The position numbers and the translations under genes were made by a program. The notes under the pieces were generated by a model, which searched no databases, was not told the DNA's origin, and saw only the letters and a program-made list of their open reading frames with translations. A stretch of 64,000 nt of DNA, from assembly GCA_017163975.1 (NCBI GenBank), contig JAFFSR010000316.1, positions 2,020,001-2,084,000 of the forward strand. Reading direction: 5' to 3'. The first letter of the stretch is position 1; each line of letters opens with the position of its first letter. Shown here in pieces: positions 10,905 through 21,753 of this stretch. The DNA is from Anastatus disparis. Taxonomy: Eukaryota; Arthropoda; Insecta; Hymenoptera; Eupelmidae.

Positions 10905-11977
10905 CCCTGATAGCACAACTTTTTCAATTCTTGTGCAATTCTGCTGCAATTTCTCTGCCCGTTAGCAAAACTACAGCAGATCTTAACTAACATGCTTCCC
11001 ATTTCAACTATATTTCTGCGCTAAGATGATTGCATCAGGCTCTAAGCATCATCATTACGTTAGACTTACACAAGCTTTAGTGCACTTACAAGAGGATTTC
11101 CAACTGCACTGGAACTTTCAGCAGAATTGCGACGAAATTGCATTGGAGCACGTACGTGAGACACTGAGCAGCAGAAATAGATTGACTTGTGCAATTAAGC
11201 ATGCTTAATCTAAATGATTTTATCACGAGCTCGGGCGTCAGAATTGCAGCAGTTCCGTGCATCACATCTTTAGCAGATAAATTGCAACATACTTGCGTCA
11301 GACTTGCAGCAGCTTTAATGCACTTATAAGAGGATGTCCAACTGCACTGGAACTTTTAGCAGAATTGCGACGAAATTGCATTCGAGCACGTACGTCAGAC
11401 ACTGAGCAGCAGAATTAGATTGTCTTGTGCAATTAAGCGTGCTTAATCTAAATAATTTGATCACGAGTTCGGGGGTCAGAATAGCAGCAGCTTGATGCAT
11501 GGCATCTTTAGCAGATTAATCGCAACATACTTACCTTTCATAAGTATACTGCAATTCTGCTGTAAGCATCCGTGCATCACACGATATTCCTGGCTGCACT
11601 TTGTCTGCTGTAAGTATACATCAATTCTGCTGCGAAGTGTCAGCTGCACGATGCCTTTCATAAGTATACTGCAATTCTGCTGCAAGCATCCGTGCATCAT
11701 ACAATGTTCCTGGCTGCACTTTGTCTGCTGTAAGTATACATCAATTCTGCTGTGAAGTGTCTGCTGCACGATGCCTTTCATAAGTATATTGCAATACTGT
11801 TGCAAGCATCCGTGCATTAAATGTTTCTCTAGACTGCACTTCGTCTGCCGTAAGTCTGCTGGACATCTGTTGCAAGTACCTGATGCAATGATCTGACTGC
11901 ATAACTCTAATAGATTTGGGAAGCATGTTATATAAGGATCTGCGCACTGATACTTGCGTCAGATTGTGCTACCAGGG
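10905..11977. mobile_element. CCCTG-type TIR element with internal tandem repeats
   Basis: 1,073 bp flanked by TA (10903-10904, 11978-11979). Ends CCCTGATAGCACAACTTTTT and, reverse-complemented, CCCTGGTAGCACAATCTGAC. The left half holds a ~242-bp direct repeat (about 11000-11480), the right half a ~126-bp unit in about three copies (11535-11810). Both halves are rich in TGCAATTCTGCTGCAA or its complement, so the element is an imperfect palindrome on a large scale. ORFs of 60-113 aa on both strands come from the repeats; none has a known domain. Confidence 0.8.
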
Positions 11978-12537
11978 TAGTTACGTTGGTTTAATCTTAC
12001 CTGTTATATCTTACGTATCTTAGATTCATGAATCTCTTCTTCAGACTTTTTTTTTCTTTTACCAACCATTTTAAGAAAAACAATCAATATTTGAAATAAA
12101 AGTAATAAATATACAAAAATTATTATTATAAAATATATAATTTAAATCCAATAATTATATAATATAAATTTTAAATTTTATGTATAAAAGTGAAAAATTA
12201 TTCATGTAATGCAATTTAGAAAATATAGGATGGGATCAAGTTATAACAATAAATAAATAATTACTTTTTTTTATTGTATGTATTTAATATTGAAAAAAAT
12301 TGTACATGGATACGGTAGGTAGTAATATAGAAAATATAATAAAGGTATAATAAAACAATAAATAATGATATTAAATTATTGTACGCATTATAAATATATT
12401 ATAATACAAAATTACTACTATTTGCATAAAATAAAAATATTGTCAAATTTAAAAACAATCACCTTGAAATTTAATATATATTCGTTTATGAATTCAATAA
12501 ATCAACTTTTATTTTCCTTTAAAAATTTAGTACTCCT
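11978..12537. other. AT-rich spacer without recognised features
   Basis: No gene, RNA or clear repeat seen. Confidence 0.6.
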
Positions 12538-12926
12538 TTAAGAGTCGGCCGTATACCTTTGTCCTTGTCTAATCTAAATTTTCGTTATAATTAATAAATT
12601 AAATATGTATATATAAATGTAGGGGCTGAGCGCTGTGGAGCAAAAAACGAGCAATAAAGGATTCTATTCTATGAAAAAATATAAAATTTTCATTATTTTC
12701 CGAGTATAGTCCGAAACGGAAAAAATGAAATCAAGTTCAACTGTTTTTTCCGTTTCGGACTATACTCGGAAAATAATGAAAATTTTATATTTTTTCATAG
12801 AATAGAATCCTTTGCTAATTTTTTGCTCTACAGCGCTTAGCCCCTACATTTGTATAAAAATATTTAATTCATTAATTATAACGAAAATTTAGATTAGACG
12901 AAAACCGCTATACGGCCGACTCTTAA
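12538..12926. mobile_element. TTAA palindromic MITE, GTCGGCCGTATA ends
   Basis: 389 bp with TTAA at both ends. Termini TTAAGAGTCGGCCGTATACC and, reverse-complemented, TTAAGAGTCGGCCGTATAGC; a subterminal TGTCCTTGTCTAAT follows the left end. The whole element is a near-perfect palindrome around a short AT-rich centre near 12735. Same superfamily as 289, 55340, 60772 and the ends of 23471-42298. Non-coding. Confidence 0.9.
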
Positions 12927-13518
12927 AATTTAACACAATATTCATAAAATTCAATTTTTTTAATAATTGCAAATTTACATTGGTTTTTCTCGAGCTTTAA
13001 AAATTATCTTTGAAAAGTTTCCTTTAAAATATTTGTATAAATTTTTTGTGAGAAATTGATTCTCTTTTACATTTTTTGTCGAAAATTCTCCTTTAAATGT
13101 TTTTTTTTTTAAATTCTCCTGTAGATTTTTTGTTAAAAATTATCCTTAATATATTTGTAATTTTTCCTTTAAATTGTCCTTTAAAAATTCTTCAATAAAT
13201 AGTTAGCCGTACAGCACCCACTCCAAACCTGAACTGTAACACCTGCAAAAAAAAGGAAAATGTGTTTAATGTTCCCAAATACTATCATAAAATTAAAAGT
13301 TTTTAATTTTGTTAATGTAATGTTTAATAACACATAAAATTAAAAAATAAAATTAAAAAATTTGTGAACTAATTATCTAAAAATTATGAGTTAAACTTTT
13401 AATAAATCCATTGTAAAATTATGAAATTAATCAATAAAATATAAATCTAAAAATCTGATAGGTAAATCTATTTTAAATTTTATTTACTAACTAATAATGG
13501 AAGTAATAATAATATAGT
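12927..13518. other. AT-rich region with degenerate CCTTTAAA-type repeats
   Basis: From about 12960 to 13195 the sequence repeats words like TTCTCCTTTAAA at irregular spacing, matching words just before 12538. No gene seen. Confidence 0.4.
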
Positions 13519-14318
13519 AGGGTGATTGCAACATTAAAATTAAACAGTTTAATGAGATGATTTGGTCATTCATATCATATTAACGGCAGGCCGGAGTAGA
13601 ACCTGATACCGACCGAGTCACAATTGAGTTGTTTGTTATTTACTCAAGTGTTAATCGGTGTATCTTCAAAATAAAGGTTGATTGCAATAGATATTATTAT
13701 TATGAATATCTATGCATAAGAAAAAAAAAATCTACCGATTTGTTTTTGAGAAAAGTAAGGAACGCCGAAGTAAAAGATTATGTTTATAATATTTTCGCGT
13801 TCCTTACTTTTCTCAAAAACAAAGCGATAGATTTTTTTTTTCTTGTGCATAAATATTTGTAATAATAATATCTATTGCGCTTAAGCTTCAATTTGCAGAT
13901 ACACCGATTAATACTTGAGTAAATAACAAAAATGCCAATTAGACAAGGACAGCGAATCCGGCCTGCTCTTAAGTAAATTCTGATTCATCGATTTAATAAA
14001 ACCAATATAGTATTATTATACGTATCTTACCAAAGAACAAGTATTGAAGTTAACATAAGATCTTTTTAAAATCTGATAATAATGATCAAAATTTATTTCA
14101 ATTGGTTAACGATATTGAAACAGTATAAAATAGTTCATTTTAATCAATATCATCCGATTTAAGGAAAAATCTTGTTAGCTTTATAATATTCAATTTCAAA
14201 ACGTACATATGACAATACTCTACTGGTTTGATTGAAGCGACAAATCAGAATGTAGTTAATATGGTATACATGACCAAACCATCTCATTAAGCTGTTTAAT
14301 ATTAATAAAAATTACCCT
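13519..14318. mobile_element. AGGGT-ended foldback carrying a T1 MITE
   Basis: Inverted ends AGGGTGATTGCAACATTAAA (left) and, reverse-complemented, AGGGTAATTTTTATTAATAT (right), followed in both arms by AAACAG(T/C)TTAATGAGATG. A T1 element at 13580-13972 interrupts the left arm. A related foldback is at about 14630-15050. Non-coding. Confidence 0.65.
13580..13972 (-). mobile_element. TTAA-flanked foldback MITE, family T1 (copy 2)
   Basis: 393 bp including TTAA at 13580-13583 and 13969-13972. Inverted relative to the copy at 289-678 and highly similar to it. The paralogous sequence near 14690-14720 lacks the insertion. The 77-aa ORF across it mirrors the ORFs of copy 1 and is not a gene. Confidence 0.9.
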
Positions 14319-14629
14319 TGTGAAGATTTGATGTATAAAATTTATGAAAACTATTCTATTGAAAGTTAAGTAAATTATTAATAATACCAGTAAAATATTA
14401 TCATTTGTATGTTCTAAAAGTAGCAATTATAAATTTAACGTAAGACTTTTTCTTAAATATGGTGATATTTATTTAAATGAACTACTGCGTATTGTTTTAA
14501 TAACATCAACCAATTGAAATAGTATGTAAGCTTTAAAATTTCTATTTTTGAAATATATATGACAATACTTTACTGATTTTATTTATAATTAACTTATTTT
14601 CAATAAGCTTGTTTTAATAAAATTCATGG

Positions 14630-15050
14630 ATCGAGACTACGCAAGGATCAGTTTTATTAAAATTTAACAGTTTAATGAAATCATTTAGTCATGTATATAA
14701 TATTGAATAAATTTTTATTCATCACTTGAATGAAACCAATACAATATTATTATATATATATGTTTTAAAAATAAATATTATAAAGCTAACGTAAGATTTT
14801 TTCTTAAATCTGGTGATATTGATTAAAATAAACTATTTTATATTGTTAACCAATTGGAATGAATTTTAATTATTATAATCAAATTTTGAAAAGAATCTTA
14901 TGTTAACTTTATATTTTTCTTTTTTGAAACATTCGTATGAAATACTTTACTGGTTTTATTAAAGCAAGTTTAGTTAATAGGATATACATAACCAAACCAT
15001 CTCATTAATTAAACTATCTAATTTTTATAAAAATGGCCTTTGCCATCGAG
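14630..15050. mobile_element. Diverged relative of the 13519 foldback
   Basis: Left ATCGAGACTACGCAAGGATC, right arm reading GGCCTTTGCCATCGAGACTC; both are followed inward by a TTTAAT(G)A word also found in the 13519 element. Arms are diverged, so boundaries are approximate. Non-coding. Confidence 0.45.
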
Positions 15051-16127
15051 ACTCGGTGCAAGAAATTTATCATGCATTAAAGGTTAAATAAATTGTAAAT
15101 AAAACCAATTAGAAAAAAAATTAATTCATTATTAAATTTGCCATTTTAATAATGACAGAATAAGAAAATTTATTGTCTTTCTACTAACCTATATGATGTC
15201 ACTTGAGCGATGTTTTCACGTGTATTTTCATATATAATATAAAATTTTTTCTAACACAAAACTTTCCTAAAACACAAACTAAAACACAATTTTTCTTACA
15301 TATATAATGATTTCTTTTATCAACTATTTCAATTATTAATCGATTATTAATTTAATATAAATAAAATAACTGTATAATAATTTACTTACTGTTGGTAACG
15401 GCTTTTACTATAGTACTATAGTAAAATCAACAAAGTGAAGTTGGCTGCTTCTACAGATGCGTTCCCGTTTCTTCAGTTCGTTTCGTCTCTTGACTTTCGT
15501 TCTCTTTCTATAGGATCGACCAATGAGCTTCTTTCATTCTTTGATAACGCTCTGAATTGGCTCTATTTCGATACTAATCGCCATCTCCCTTTTATAATAG
15601 GAATATATCAATCTACTTTTATCATTTTTCCTAATGACTTCTTAATATAATATTTATTTTGCATGGCGAAGCCCCTTCAGCTTGGGGGCCCAGGGCCAGG
15701 GCCCGGAAGTCCTTGTCTTAAAGATGCCACTAAATATACTCAAATACAGTATTGAATCATAAATAAATGAATAATCCATTGTACGACAAGCTACATGTAA
15801 TATTTAACCTTGACGTAAGTAATCGTGTCATTTTTTCTTCCGTTCAGTTCGATCATTTGGAGTTTTGAAAACATATCTCAACTGTGATTTTTAACTATAT
15901 ATGGTTATATTTGTATTTCATTACATGAAAAAAATCTTAACAAAAGCTAATTTTATTTCTTGAAAACATCATCAGATTGATTTTTATGAATCATATAAAA
16001 AAGAGACAAGCCTCGTTTTCTTTGTTAACTCATATAAAAATAATGAATCATTCTGTTCATTAGTAAATACTAACTCTTTACCTATGATGTAATTAATCGG
16101 AACTTTATGCTGTTATCAGATCTCCTA
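15051..16127. other. Spacer with a 24-bp palindrome and a GC-rich patch
   Basis: A perfect 24-bp palindrome (TTTTACTATAGT plus its complement) lies at 15403-15426. A GC-rich patch of unknown meaning lies at 15661-15712. The 71-aa ORF at 15435-15650 opens with GTG and matches nothing I recognise. No gene called. Confidence 0.45.
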
Positions 16128-16190
16128 TTAAGAGCAGACCGGAGCAGATTTGATTACCGACTGAAGACTGCAACTGACATTTTATCATTC
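16128..16190. mobile_element. Orphan TTAA-type end
   Basis: TTAAGAGCAGACCGGAGCAG followed by ATTTGATTACC matches the end of the 42295-42520 element. No partner end found nearby; probably a truncated copy. Confidence 0.5.
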
Positions 16191-16340
16191 AGAAAATTAG
16201 TACAGTATTTTTAGTAGTAATTGTTATCAAGTGCAATTCATTATACATGCATGATTGTATAATAGGTAATTATTGCGTGGAATTCATTATATTTTACCAA
16301 AAAGTCAAAAATTTTAAAGATAATAATTTTTAATGCTTTA

Positions 16341-16561
16341 CCAACGAAGATAGACGCTTATAGAAGGATACTTCTGGGTTAAATTTTTCGTCCGAAACGC
16401 TGGGTAACACTTTAAAATTGTTTGTATATCTATACATATGAAAAATTTGATATATATAGATATAAAAATACATGGGATCTAGTGGCGCCCTCAGTAGCTG
16501 GGTAACTCATTTTTGGCAGAAATTTCCCATTTATGCTTCTATAAGCGTCTATATTCGTTGG
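16341..16561. mobile_element. Small foldback MITE with 5-bp duplication
   Basis: 221 bp with ends CCAACGAAGATAGACGCTTA and, reverse-complemented, CCAACGAATATAGACGCTTA. The pentamer CTTTA stands on both sides (16336-16340 and 16562-16566). Non-coding; superfamily not determined. Confidence 0.75.
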
Positions 16562-16573
16562 CTTTACTGTCAC

Positions 16574-16905
16574 AAAGCGCGGTGGGGTAACGGATAAGGC
16601 TCTTGCTTTCCATACTGGAGGGCAAGAGTTCTAATCCCAATCAGGTACCTCTGACTTTTTTTTTAAAAAAATTAGTAAATGTGCCATTGACATCGCGACT
16701 CTCAAAAATCCGATCTCATTAGGTATTGGTTGATTATTGGTCACAGAAGTGGCTGACCATCCATCGGTAGTCAAAGATTTCAGTATGGTGTGTCAGACGG
16801 TGTAGCCTGATGTAATCTGATACCGGGTTAGACTTTCTCTGATATCATCATATTATAAAAGTTAATTATATAGAGGACAATATCCTCATATATTAAATTA
16901 AAAAA
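16574..16905 (+). mobile_element. tRNA-derived SINE, family A (copy 2, diverged)
   Basis: Plus-strand homologue of the SINE at 784-1157: tRNA-like head with GCGCGGTGGGGTAACGGATA and a damaged B box GAGTTCTAATCCC, then a body sharing GTGGCTGACCATCCATCGGT with copy 1, ending in an A-rich tail. Several deletions and many substitutions relative to copy 1; no target duplication recognised. An old insertion. Confidence 0.8.
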
Positions 16906-17158
16906 ATAATTTACTTTTCTTGAAGGTAACTACTAAAAAGTAAAAAACTTGTTCAGGCTTTAATGAACAGTTAAAATTATAAATTTTCTATTCCTTCTCA
17001 TCAATTCTTTTGGCGAGCGCAATAAAAGTATTTTTCAGATATGTTTATAATTGAAATGTATTTATGTCCAAAAGAAAAAAATTACATAAGGACATTTGTC
17101 TACATTAGGCTCAAATCTACTTTAGTCTATATTTTAGAAATTTTCAGGTTCACATTAC

Positions 17159-17454
17159 CTTGCAACCGTCTTTCATTTCTGTATGTCTTTCTAAAATTTT
17201 GCTGAAAAATTTATCTTCGTAGTTTTCTTTATGCTCAGTTTTCTTTGTTTCATCTTCCTTTTGATCCTTTTTTTCTTCATTTAAATATTTATGATTTCCT
17301 TTTTTTCTATCCTCATTAATACCTAAATATTTCAATTTTTTTTTACTTGGTTCATCTTCATTTTCAGACGTAATATCATTTTCAAAACTGATATCATCAC
17401 TAATATTTAATGGCTTATTTCCAAAGCTTTTTGATGTGCCTTCTCCAGAATCTA
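17159..17454 (-). CDS. Candidate internal exon, Lys/Glu-rich, unknown gene
   Basis: Minus-strand open segment of 296 nt bounded by a good acceptor (AAAATTATTCTAG at the 17455 side) and a good donor (GGTTGCAAG then GTAATG at 17158). It enters in phase 1 and leaves in phase 0. Translation starts VDSGEGTSKSFGNKP, runs through an acidic stretch and a run of Lys/Glu/Asp, and ends ERHTEMKDGCK. There is no domain I recognise; the composition suggests a disordered nuclear-type linker. No start codon is needed, since reading is open from the acceptor. The entry phase matches the exit phase of the candidate exon at 44885-45034 on the same strand, so both could belong to one gene with a ~27-kb intron. 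Exon status rests on splice signals and open frame only. Confidence 0.5.
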
Positions 17455-17831
17455 CTAGAATAATTTTAAATCAATAATATATAATACATAATACTTATAG
17501 GATACCGCGGACTTTACATAGTAATTGAAAGTTATAATGAAATAAATAATTGTACTAGACATTTTATTTAATGATCAAATCTTTCTATTCACATTATGAA
17601 CCCTATAGTACAAAATTTGCCAAAAAAACGATAAGACTTGGATATTTGTACCTTCGAAAAGTATTAAATTTTATTTTGAACATGTGAATAGTATAGAATT
17701 AGATTTCATACACTGAGAGAAAATTCATGCTAATAGAGCATGCGAACTGCCATCTATGCAAGCATATAAAACATTGATACAAATATGACAGGCCGTGAGA
17801 AGCTCTATTAGTATTGGATTACCTTATACTA

Positions 17832-18134
17832 CACCGAGAAACTTTTTGGGACGAGAGACCTCTGGTAGTGTAAGGCGGGGCGCCTCTATACAGTAAATGA
17901 GTCGTCCCGTCTTGAGCATAAGGTCTGAGACCTTTGTCACCGAGACCGTACGTTTATTACGTTCGGCTGATGTATAAATGGATTCGGTTTTCCCGACTTT
18001 ATCCCTTCAGTCTTCAAAATAAAGGTCTCAGACCTTTATACGCAAGGCAAGACGCCTCATCAAATCGCTCCATTAATAAGGGTCTCATACCTCAAGATTA
18101 ACTAAGGTCTCTCGCCTCAAAAAGTTTCTCCGTG
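17832..18134. mobile_element. Nested TA-flanked foldback, CACCGAG/CACGGAG ends
   Basis: 303 bp with TA on both sides (17830-17831, 18135-18136). Ends CACCGAGAAACTTTTTGGGA and, reverse-complemented, CACGGAGAAACTTTTTGAGG. The arms share GAGAGACCT and several AGGTCT(C/G)AGACCT-like words. Non-coding. Confidence 0.8.
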
Positions 18135-18505
18135 TAAAAAAGATGGTATGGAGAGTAACTAAAGCATGAACGGCATTCACTGATGACTCGCGTGGTATAC
18201 TTCGATGACTCCCCACTCTCATATCCTTTGTTTGCTTGAGTCGCCTCCTCTTTTGGGTGGCGACGCGAGCAAACACGGCTGGTCTATACCCAAAATTATG
18301 TTGCCAATTTCTTTAACGTATTTTCGTAGCGTAAATCTTTTATTTCTTTTCTTTTCTTTTTTTTATGAAGGGAGATACGTTATAAATATAACCTGTTAAA
18401 CTTTTTAACTTTAAATAATTAATTTTTAACTTAAAATTAAATTATTTTAAACCGCTGGGGGGGCTGATGAGCATGTACGATTTTACGCCAAAGATATTTC
18501 GGAGT

Positions 18506-18575
18506 AGCGTTGGTCTAGTGCGTAACGTTCACGCTTTTCCTTTTGAGTACGCGAGTTCAACTCTCGGCTAGGGTC
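18506..18575 (+). ncRNA. tRNA-like Pol III promoter module, left arm
   Basis: A-box-like TTGGTCTAGTGCG and B-box-like GAGTTCAACTC, the latter able to form a T-arm (stem GAG/CTC extended by CG pairs, loop TTCAACT). A run of nine T follows about 10 bases later, a Pol III stop signal. There is no acceptor-stem pairing, so it is not a functional tRNA. A similar head occurs at 57936-58010. Confidence 0.55.
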
Positions 18576-19150
18576 ACTTTTTTTTTAATTTTTTTTTTAT
18601 TGTTTTAATATTTTTTATTCCTTTTTATATTTATTTTTTTTTAGATTTTGTATTTTTTTAATAATTTTAAAATTTAATTTTTCACAAGTACGCTTGTTTT
18701 TTTCAATGAAAATTTTTTAAAAATAAATTATTCTTTATAGGTAGTAATTACAAATATTGATAAATAAATAATAGTGATGTTTATTTTATAATAGTATAGT
18801 TTAATTTATTTATAATTTAGTTTATAAAATTTACAATAAATTACAATAAATAAATAAAACTGAGTTATTATTATTTATGTTATAATATATATTGTATATT
18901 GAAATATGTTTATAAAGACAAAATTGAACTATAGTATTGTAAATATCACTATTATTTATTTATTAATATTTTAAATTATTTTCTATATGAAATAATTTAT
19001 TTAAAAATATTAATAAAAAAACGAGCATATTTTAAGTAACTTGTGAAAAAATAGATTTTAAAATTAATAAAAAAATAGAAAATAAAAAAAATATAAATAA
19101 AAAAATACAATAAAAACTATTGAAATAATAAAAAAAAAATTAAAAAAAAA

Positions 19151-19220
19151 GACCCTAGCCGAGAGTTGAACTCGCCTACTCAAAAGAAAAAGCGCGAACG
19201 TTACGCACTAGACCAACGTT
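19151..19220 (-). ncRNA. tRNA-like Pol III promoter module, right arm
   Basis: Inverted counterpart of 18506-18575 with the same A/B box words (GAGTTCAACTC on the minus strand) and a few substitutions. It points toward the palindrome centre, like the left one. Not a functional tRNA. Confidence 0.55.
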
Positions 19221-19790
19221 ACTTCGAAATAACTCTGGCGTAAAATCGTACATGCTCATCTGCCCCCCAGCGGTTTAAAATAATTAAATTTTAAGTTAAA
19301 AATTAATTATTTAAAGTTAAAAAGTTTAACAGGTTATATTTATAACGTATCTCCTTTCATAAAAAAAGAAAAGAAATAAAAGATTCACGCTACGAAAATA
19401 CGTTAACGAAATTTGCAACATGATTTTGGATATAGACCAGCCGTGTTTGCTCGCGTCGCCACCCAAAAGAAGAGGCGACTTGAGCAATAGAAGAATGCCA
19501 TAGTTAGCAGTAAAGAAAGAATAGTGGACAAGCCACGTTTACTTCCTTCACGTCCCATGAGAGGATACAGCGCTAGCTATCGAAGGATATTAGAGTGGGG
19601 AGCTACTAAAGCATGTAAACAAACAGTTTTTGGATAGCACAAACCTCGTAAGAGTAGATGGCGCTGTTATTAAAGCATAGGATATTACTTACTAACTTTG
19701 GATACGTAGACTACATGCTCTATTGGCATGAATTTTCTCTCAGTGTACTTTTCAAATGTACAAAATTCATTTATGTACTTTTAACGGCAT

Positions 19791-20191
19791 GTCGGAGCTG
19801 CAGCAATCGAGTTTTGCTTTTTTTATTTTATCAATATCTTTTTAAATTCTTAAATTAAACAAATATAATGACTTGTCCGCACTAAAGCTATATTAATACA
19901 ATAATTTTTGTTAAAATAGAAAATCATTTGGACTTGTTATTTTTTTATGAGCTTGGATTGGAAATTAGACATCAAACTCGACAAACCTAACCTTAAAATA
20001 CGATATATTGAAAGTTTTTATTATAACTTTGTATGTATAATATTTTGGTGGATTTCTTGACTTGTCCGCACTAGAGTTTAATCTTACAAATTTTTTCTTT
20101 GTAGCAAAAAAACTCGATTAAACGCATCGTTTATTCATAAGTTAGGATTGGAAATATTATTAGAAGGCGGACAGCTTCGTCATGCTCTTAA
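19791..20191 (+). mobile_element. TTAA MITE family T2, intact copy
   Basis: 401 bp including both TTAA. Ends TTAACGGCATGTCGGAGCTG and, reverse-complemented, TTAAGAGCATGACGAAGCTG. The right TTAA (20188-20191) is shared with the next, older copy. Non-coding; the ORF at 19658-19858 straddles its left boundary by chance. Confidence 0.9.
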
Positions 20192-20761
20192 CGGGGTGTT
20201 GGAGCCATTGGAAACAATTTCTGCATGATTTGTTTTATTCATAACTTTGGAAATTTATTATTGAAACAAATATTATTTGTCTGAGCTACAGCTGTTTTAA
20301 TATAATCACTTTAGTAAAATAAGAAATCAATTTCGTTTGTTACTTTTGTATAAACTTTGAATGGAAATTACATATCAGACTCGATAAACTCAACCTCAAA
20401 ATACTATTGACTAAAAGTTCGTGTATAACTTTTTATCAGGGTTGGTTTCTGAAAGGCTCTACGCTCACAGTTCATGACTGTAAGCCTGAAGATAGTAGAT
20501 TGTAGTAGTTAACAAATAAGTCGTCGCAGCGCTATAAACACTAAATCTCTACACTGACAGTCATGAACTGTGAGCGTAGAGCCTTTCAGAAACCAACCCT
20601 GCTTTTTATATATATTTTTATATATATAGTATTTTAGTGAATTTCTTGATCTAAGCATTCTCAGATTTCATCTAACGGATAAAGAAATCGTCTTAGCTCC
20701 GTTTACTCATTAACTTTTAATGAAAATATTGTAACTATTTCGGGAGAGCATATTCCGTTAA
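20188..20761 (+). mobile_element. TTAA MITE family T2, diverged copy split by a hAT-like MITE
   Basis: Begins TTAACGGGGTGTTGGAGCCA and follows the T2 consensus with many changes up to a right TTAA at 20758-20761. A 165-bp hAT-like element (20437-20601) interrupts it. More diverged than its neighbour, hence older. Confidence 0.7.
20437..20601. mobile_element. hAT-like MITE, 45-bp perfect inverted arms, 8-bp duplication
   Basis: Left arm 20437-20481 (starting CAGGGTTGGTTTCTGAAAGG) is the exact complement of right arm 20557-20601. The octamer CTTTTTAT stands on both sides (20429-20436 and 20602-20609). Eight-base target duplication and a CAG-starting TIR are hAT hallmarks. Identical arms suggest recent insertion. 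Non-coding. Confidence 0.9.
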
Positions 20762-21307
20762 AATGTACAAAATCGAATTTCGCACGTTTAAAAAGTACAA
20801 ATTCGATAATTCTCTCTTTTATTAATTATTAAAAATGTACATACTACCTAATTTGTTCTTTATGACATACAAGTTGATGCGTGATTTTTTTATGAAAATT
20901 AATTTTTGCCAATAGCTCTTTTTTTCTAACAGAAACATTTATTTCATTGTAAAAATTATCAACTGCACATGGATAAAATAATCAAGTAAAAATTACCGTA
21001 CTTTATAGTAAAACAACTACAGACTGTCATTTTGGCCAAAAATGACCATACTTTATAATAAAATTTTATAGAAATATTAAAATTCCTAAGTTGTATAGTA
21101 ATTTTTACAATATACCTATAGTACATTCATTATAAAGTATGTTCATTTTTTTACAAAATGACTAATGTGCTCACTATACAATAAAGATTGTAATTTTTGT
21201 ACTACTTTTTTCTCCGTGCAGACCACAACTAAGAAAAAGCCGCATTTTGTATTTAAAAAAGGAATATTTTATTTTAGAAAAAGAATATATTTTTTCATAA
21301 TTATTCT
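20762..21307. other. Spacer with TACAAA-rich words and an orphan TIR
   Basis: AT-rich, no gene. A sequence reading TTTTTTCTCCGTG near 21206-21218 resembles the right end of CACGGAG-type TIR elements (see 43164-43733); its left partner was not identified. Confidence 0.4.
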
Positions 21308-21416
21308 CAATTAGGTTCTTGTATGAAAAAATGCATTATATCCATCATGTACAATAAAAAAAAATAAAAGACTCGTATTTTTCTGTTTTTTAAAATATAG
21401 TAAGTAAATACAATTT

Positions 21417-21490
<74 letters not shown>

Positions 21491-21685
21491 CTATAAGCAT
21501 AATGTACATGACATCACAATTACAAAAACAATTGTGACGTCATACAATTTCATCTACCTCTATCTCTTTCAGTTTTCATTTTTATGATATAAAGATAAAA
21601 TACGTGTCCTTTATTTTTTCGTTTTGTACGTACGGATATAATGGATTCTCTAATAATTTTTCATGCATGGAGCCAATTATCTATT
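21308..21685. mobile_element. Foldback MITE with TGACGTCA loop, copy 1, expanded by (AT)n
   Basis: Arms contain ATGAAAAAATGCATTATATCC on the left and its diverged complement on the right, plus a shared AATAAAAGAC(T/C)CGT word. The loop holds an (AT)n run (about 21420-21489) and a TGACATCA / TGACGTCA pair. Same family as 59574-59887. Boundaries approximate. Confidence 0.6.
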
Positions 21686-21753
21686 TCAATCCTTTTAAAG
21701 ATACAAAAAAACCATTTTTGCACGTTTTCTGCGTCAATTTTTGTACTTTCGAG

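Larger units (their letters stand above)
18234..19487. repeat. Long inverted repeat carrying a tRNA-like module in each arm
   Basis: Arms of about 450-480 bp (from 18234 inward and from 19487 inward) pair closely: GAGTCGCCTCCTCTTTTGGG pairs with the complement at 19465-19484. The centre (about 18720-19000) is AT-rich. Each arm includes a tRNA-like Pol III box pair (18506-18575 and 19151-19220) in opposite orientation. No ORF of note. Confidence 0.85.
17711..19745. mobile_element. CACTGAGAG TIR element with nested foldbacks
   Basis: 2,035 bp flanked by TA (17709-17710, 19746-19747). Ends CACTGAGAGAAAATTCATGC in both directions, matching onward through AATAGAGCATG with one difference. It contains another TA-flanked foldback (17832-18134) and a long inner inverted repeat (18234-19487). 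No transposase ORF. TA duplication suggests Tc1/mariner-type mobilisation. Confidence 0.85.

Noticed and set aside
11476..11947. 113-aa, 87-aa and 68-aa ORFs with HGCLQQ-type repeats
   Set aside because: Translation of the ~126-bp internal repeat of a TIR element; open on both strands.
15435..15650. 71-aa ORF with moderately complex composition
   Set aside because: Opens with GTG, no domain recognised, no clear donor; not enough to call an exon.
18506..18575. Functional tRNA gene
   Set aside because: T-arm-like hairpin only; no acceptor stem or proper anticodon arm, and it exists inverted in the opposite arm.
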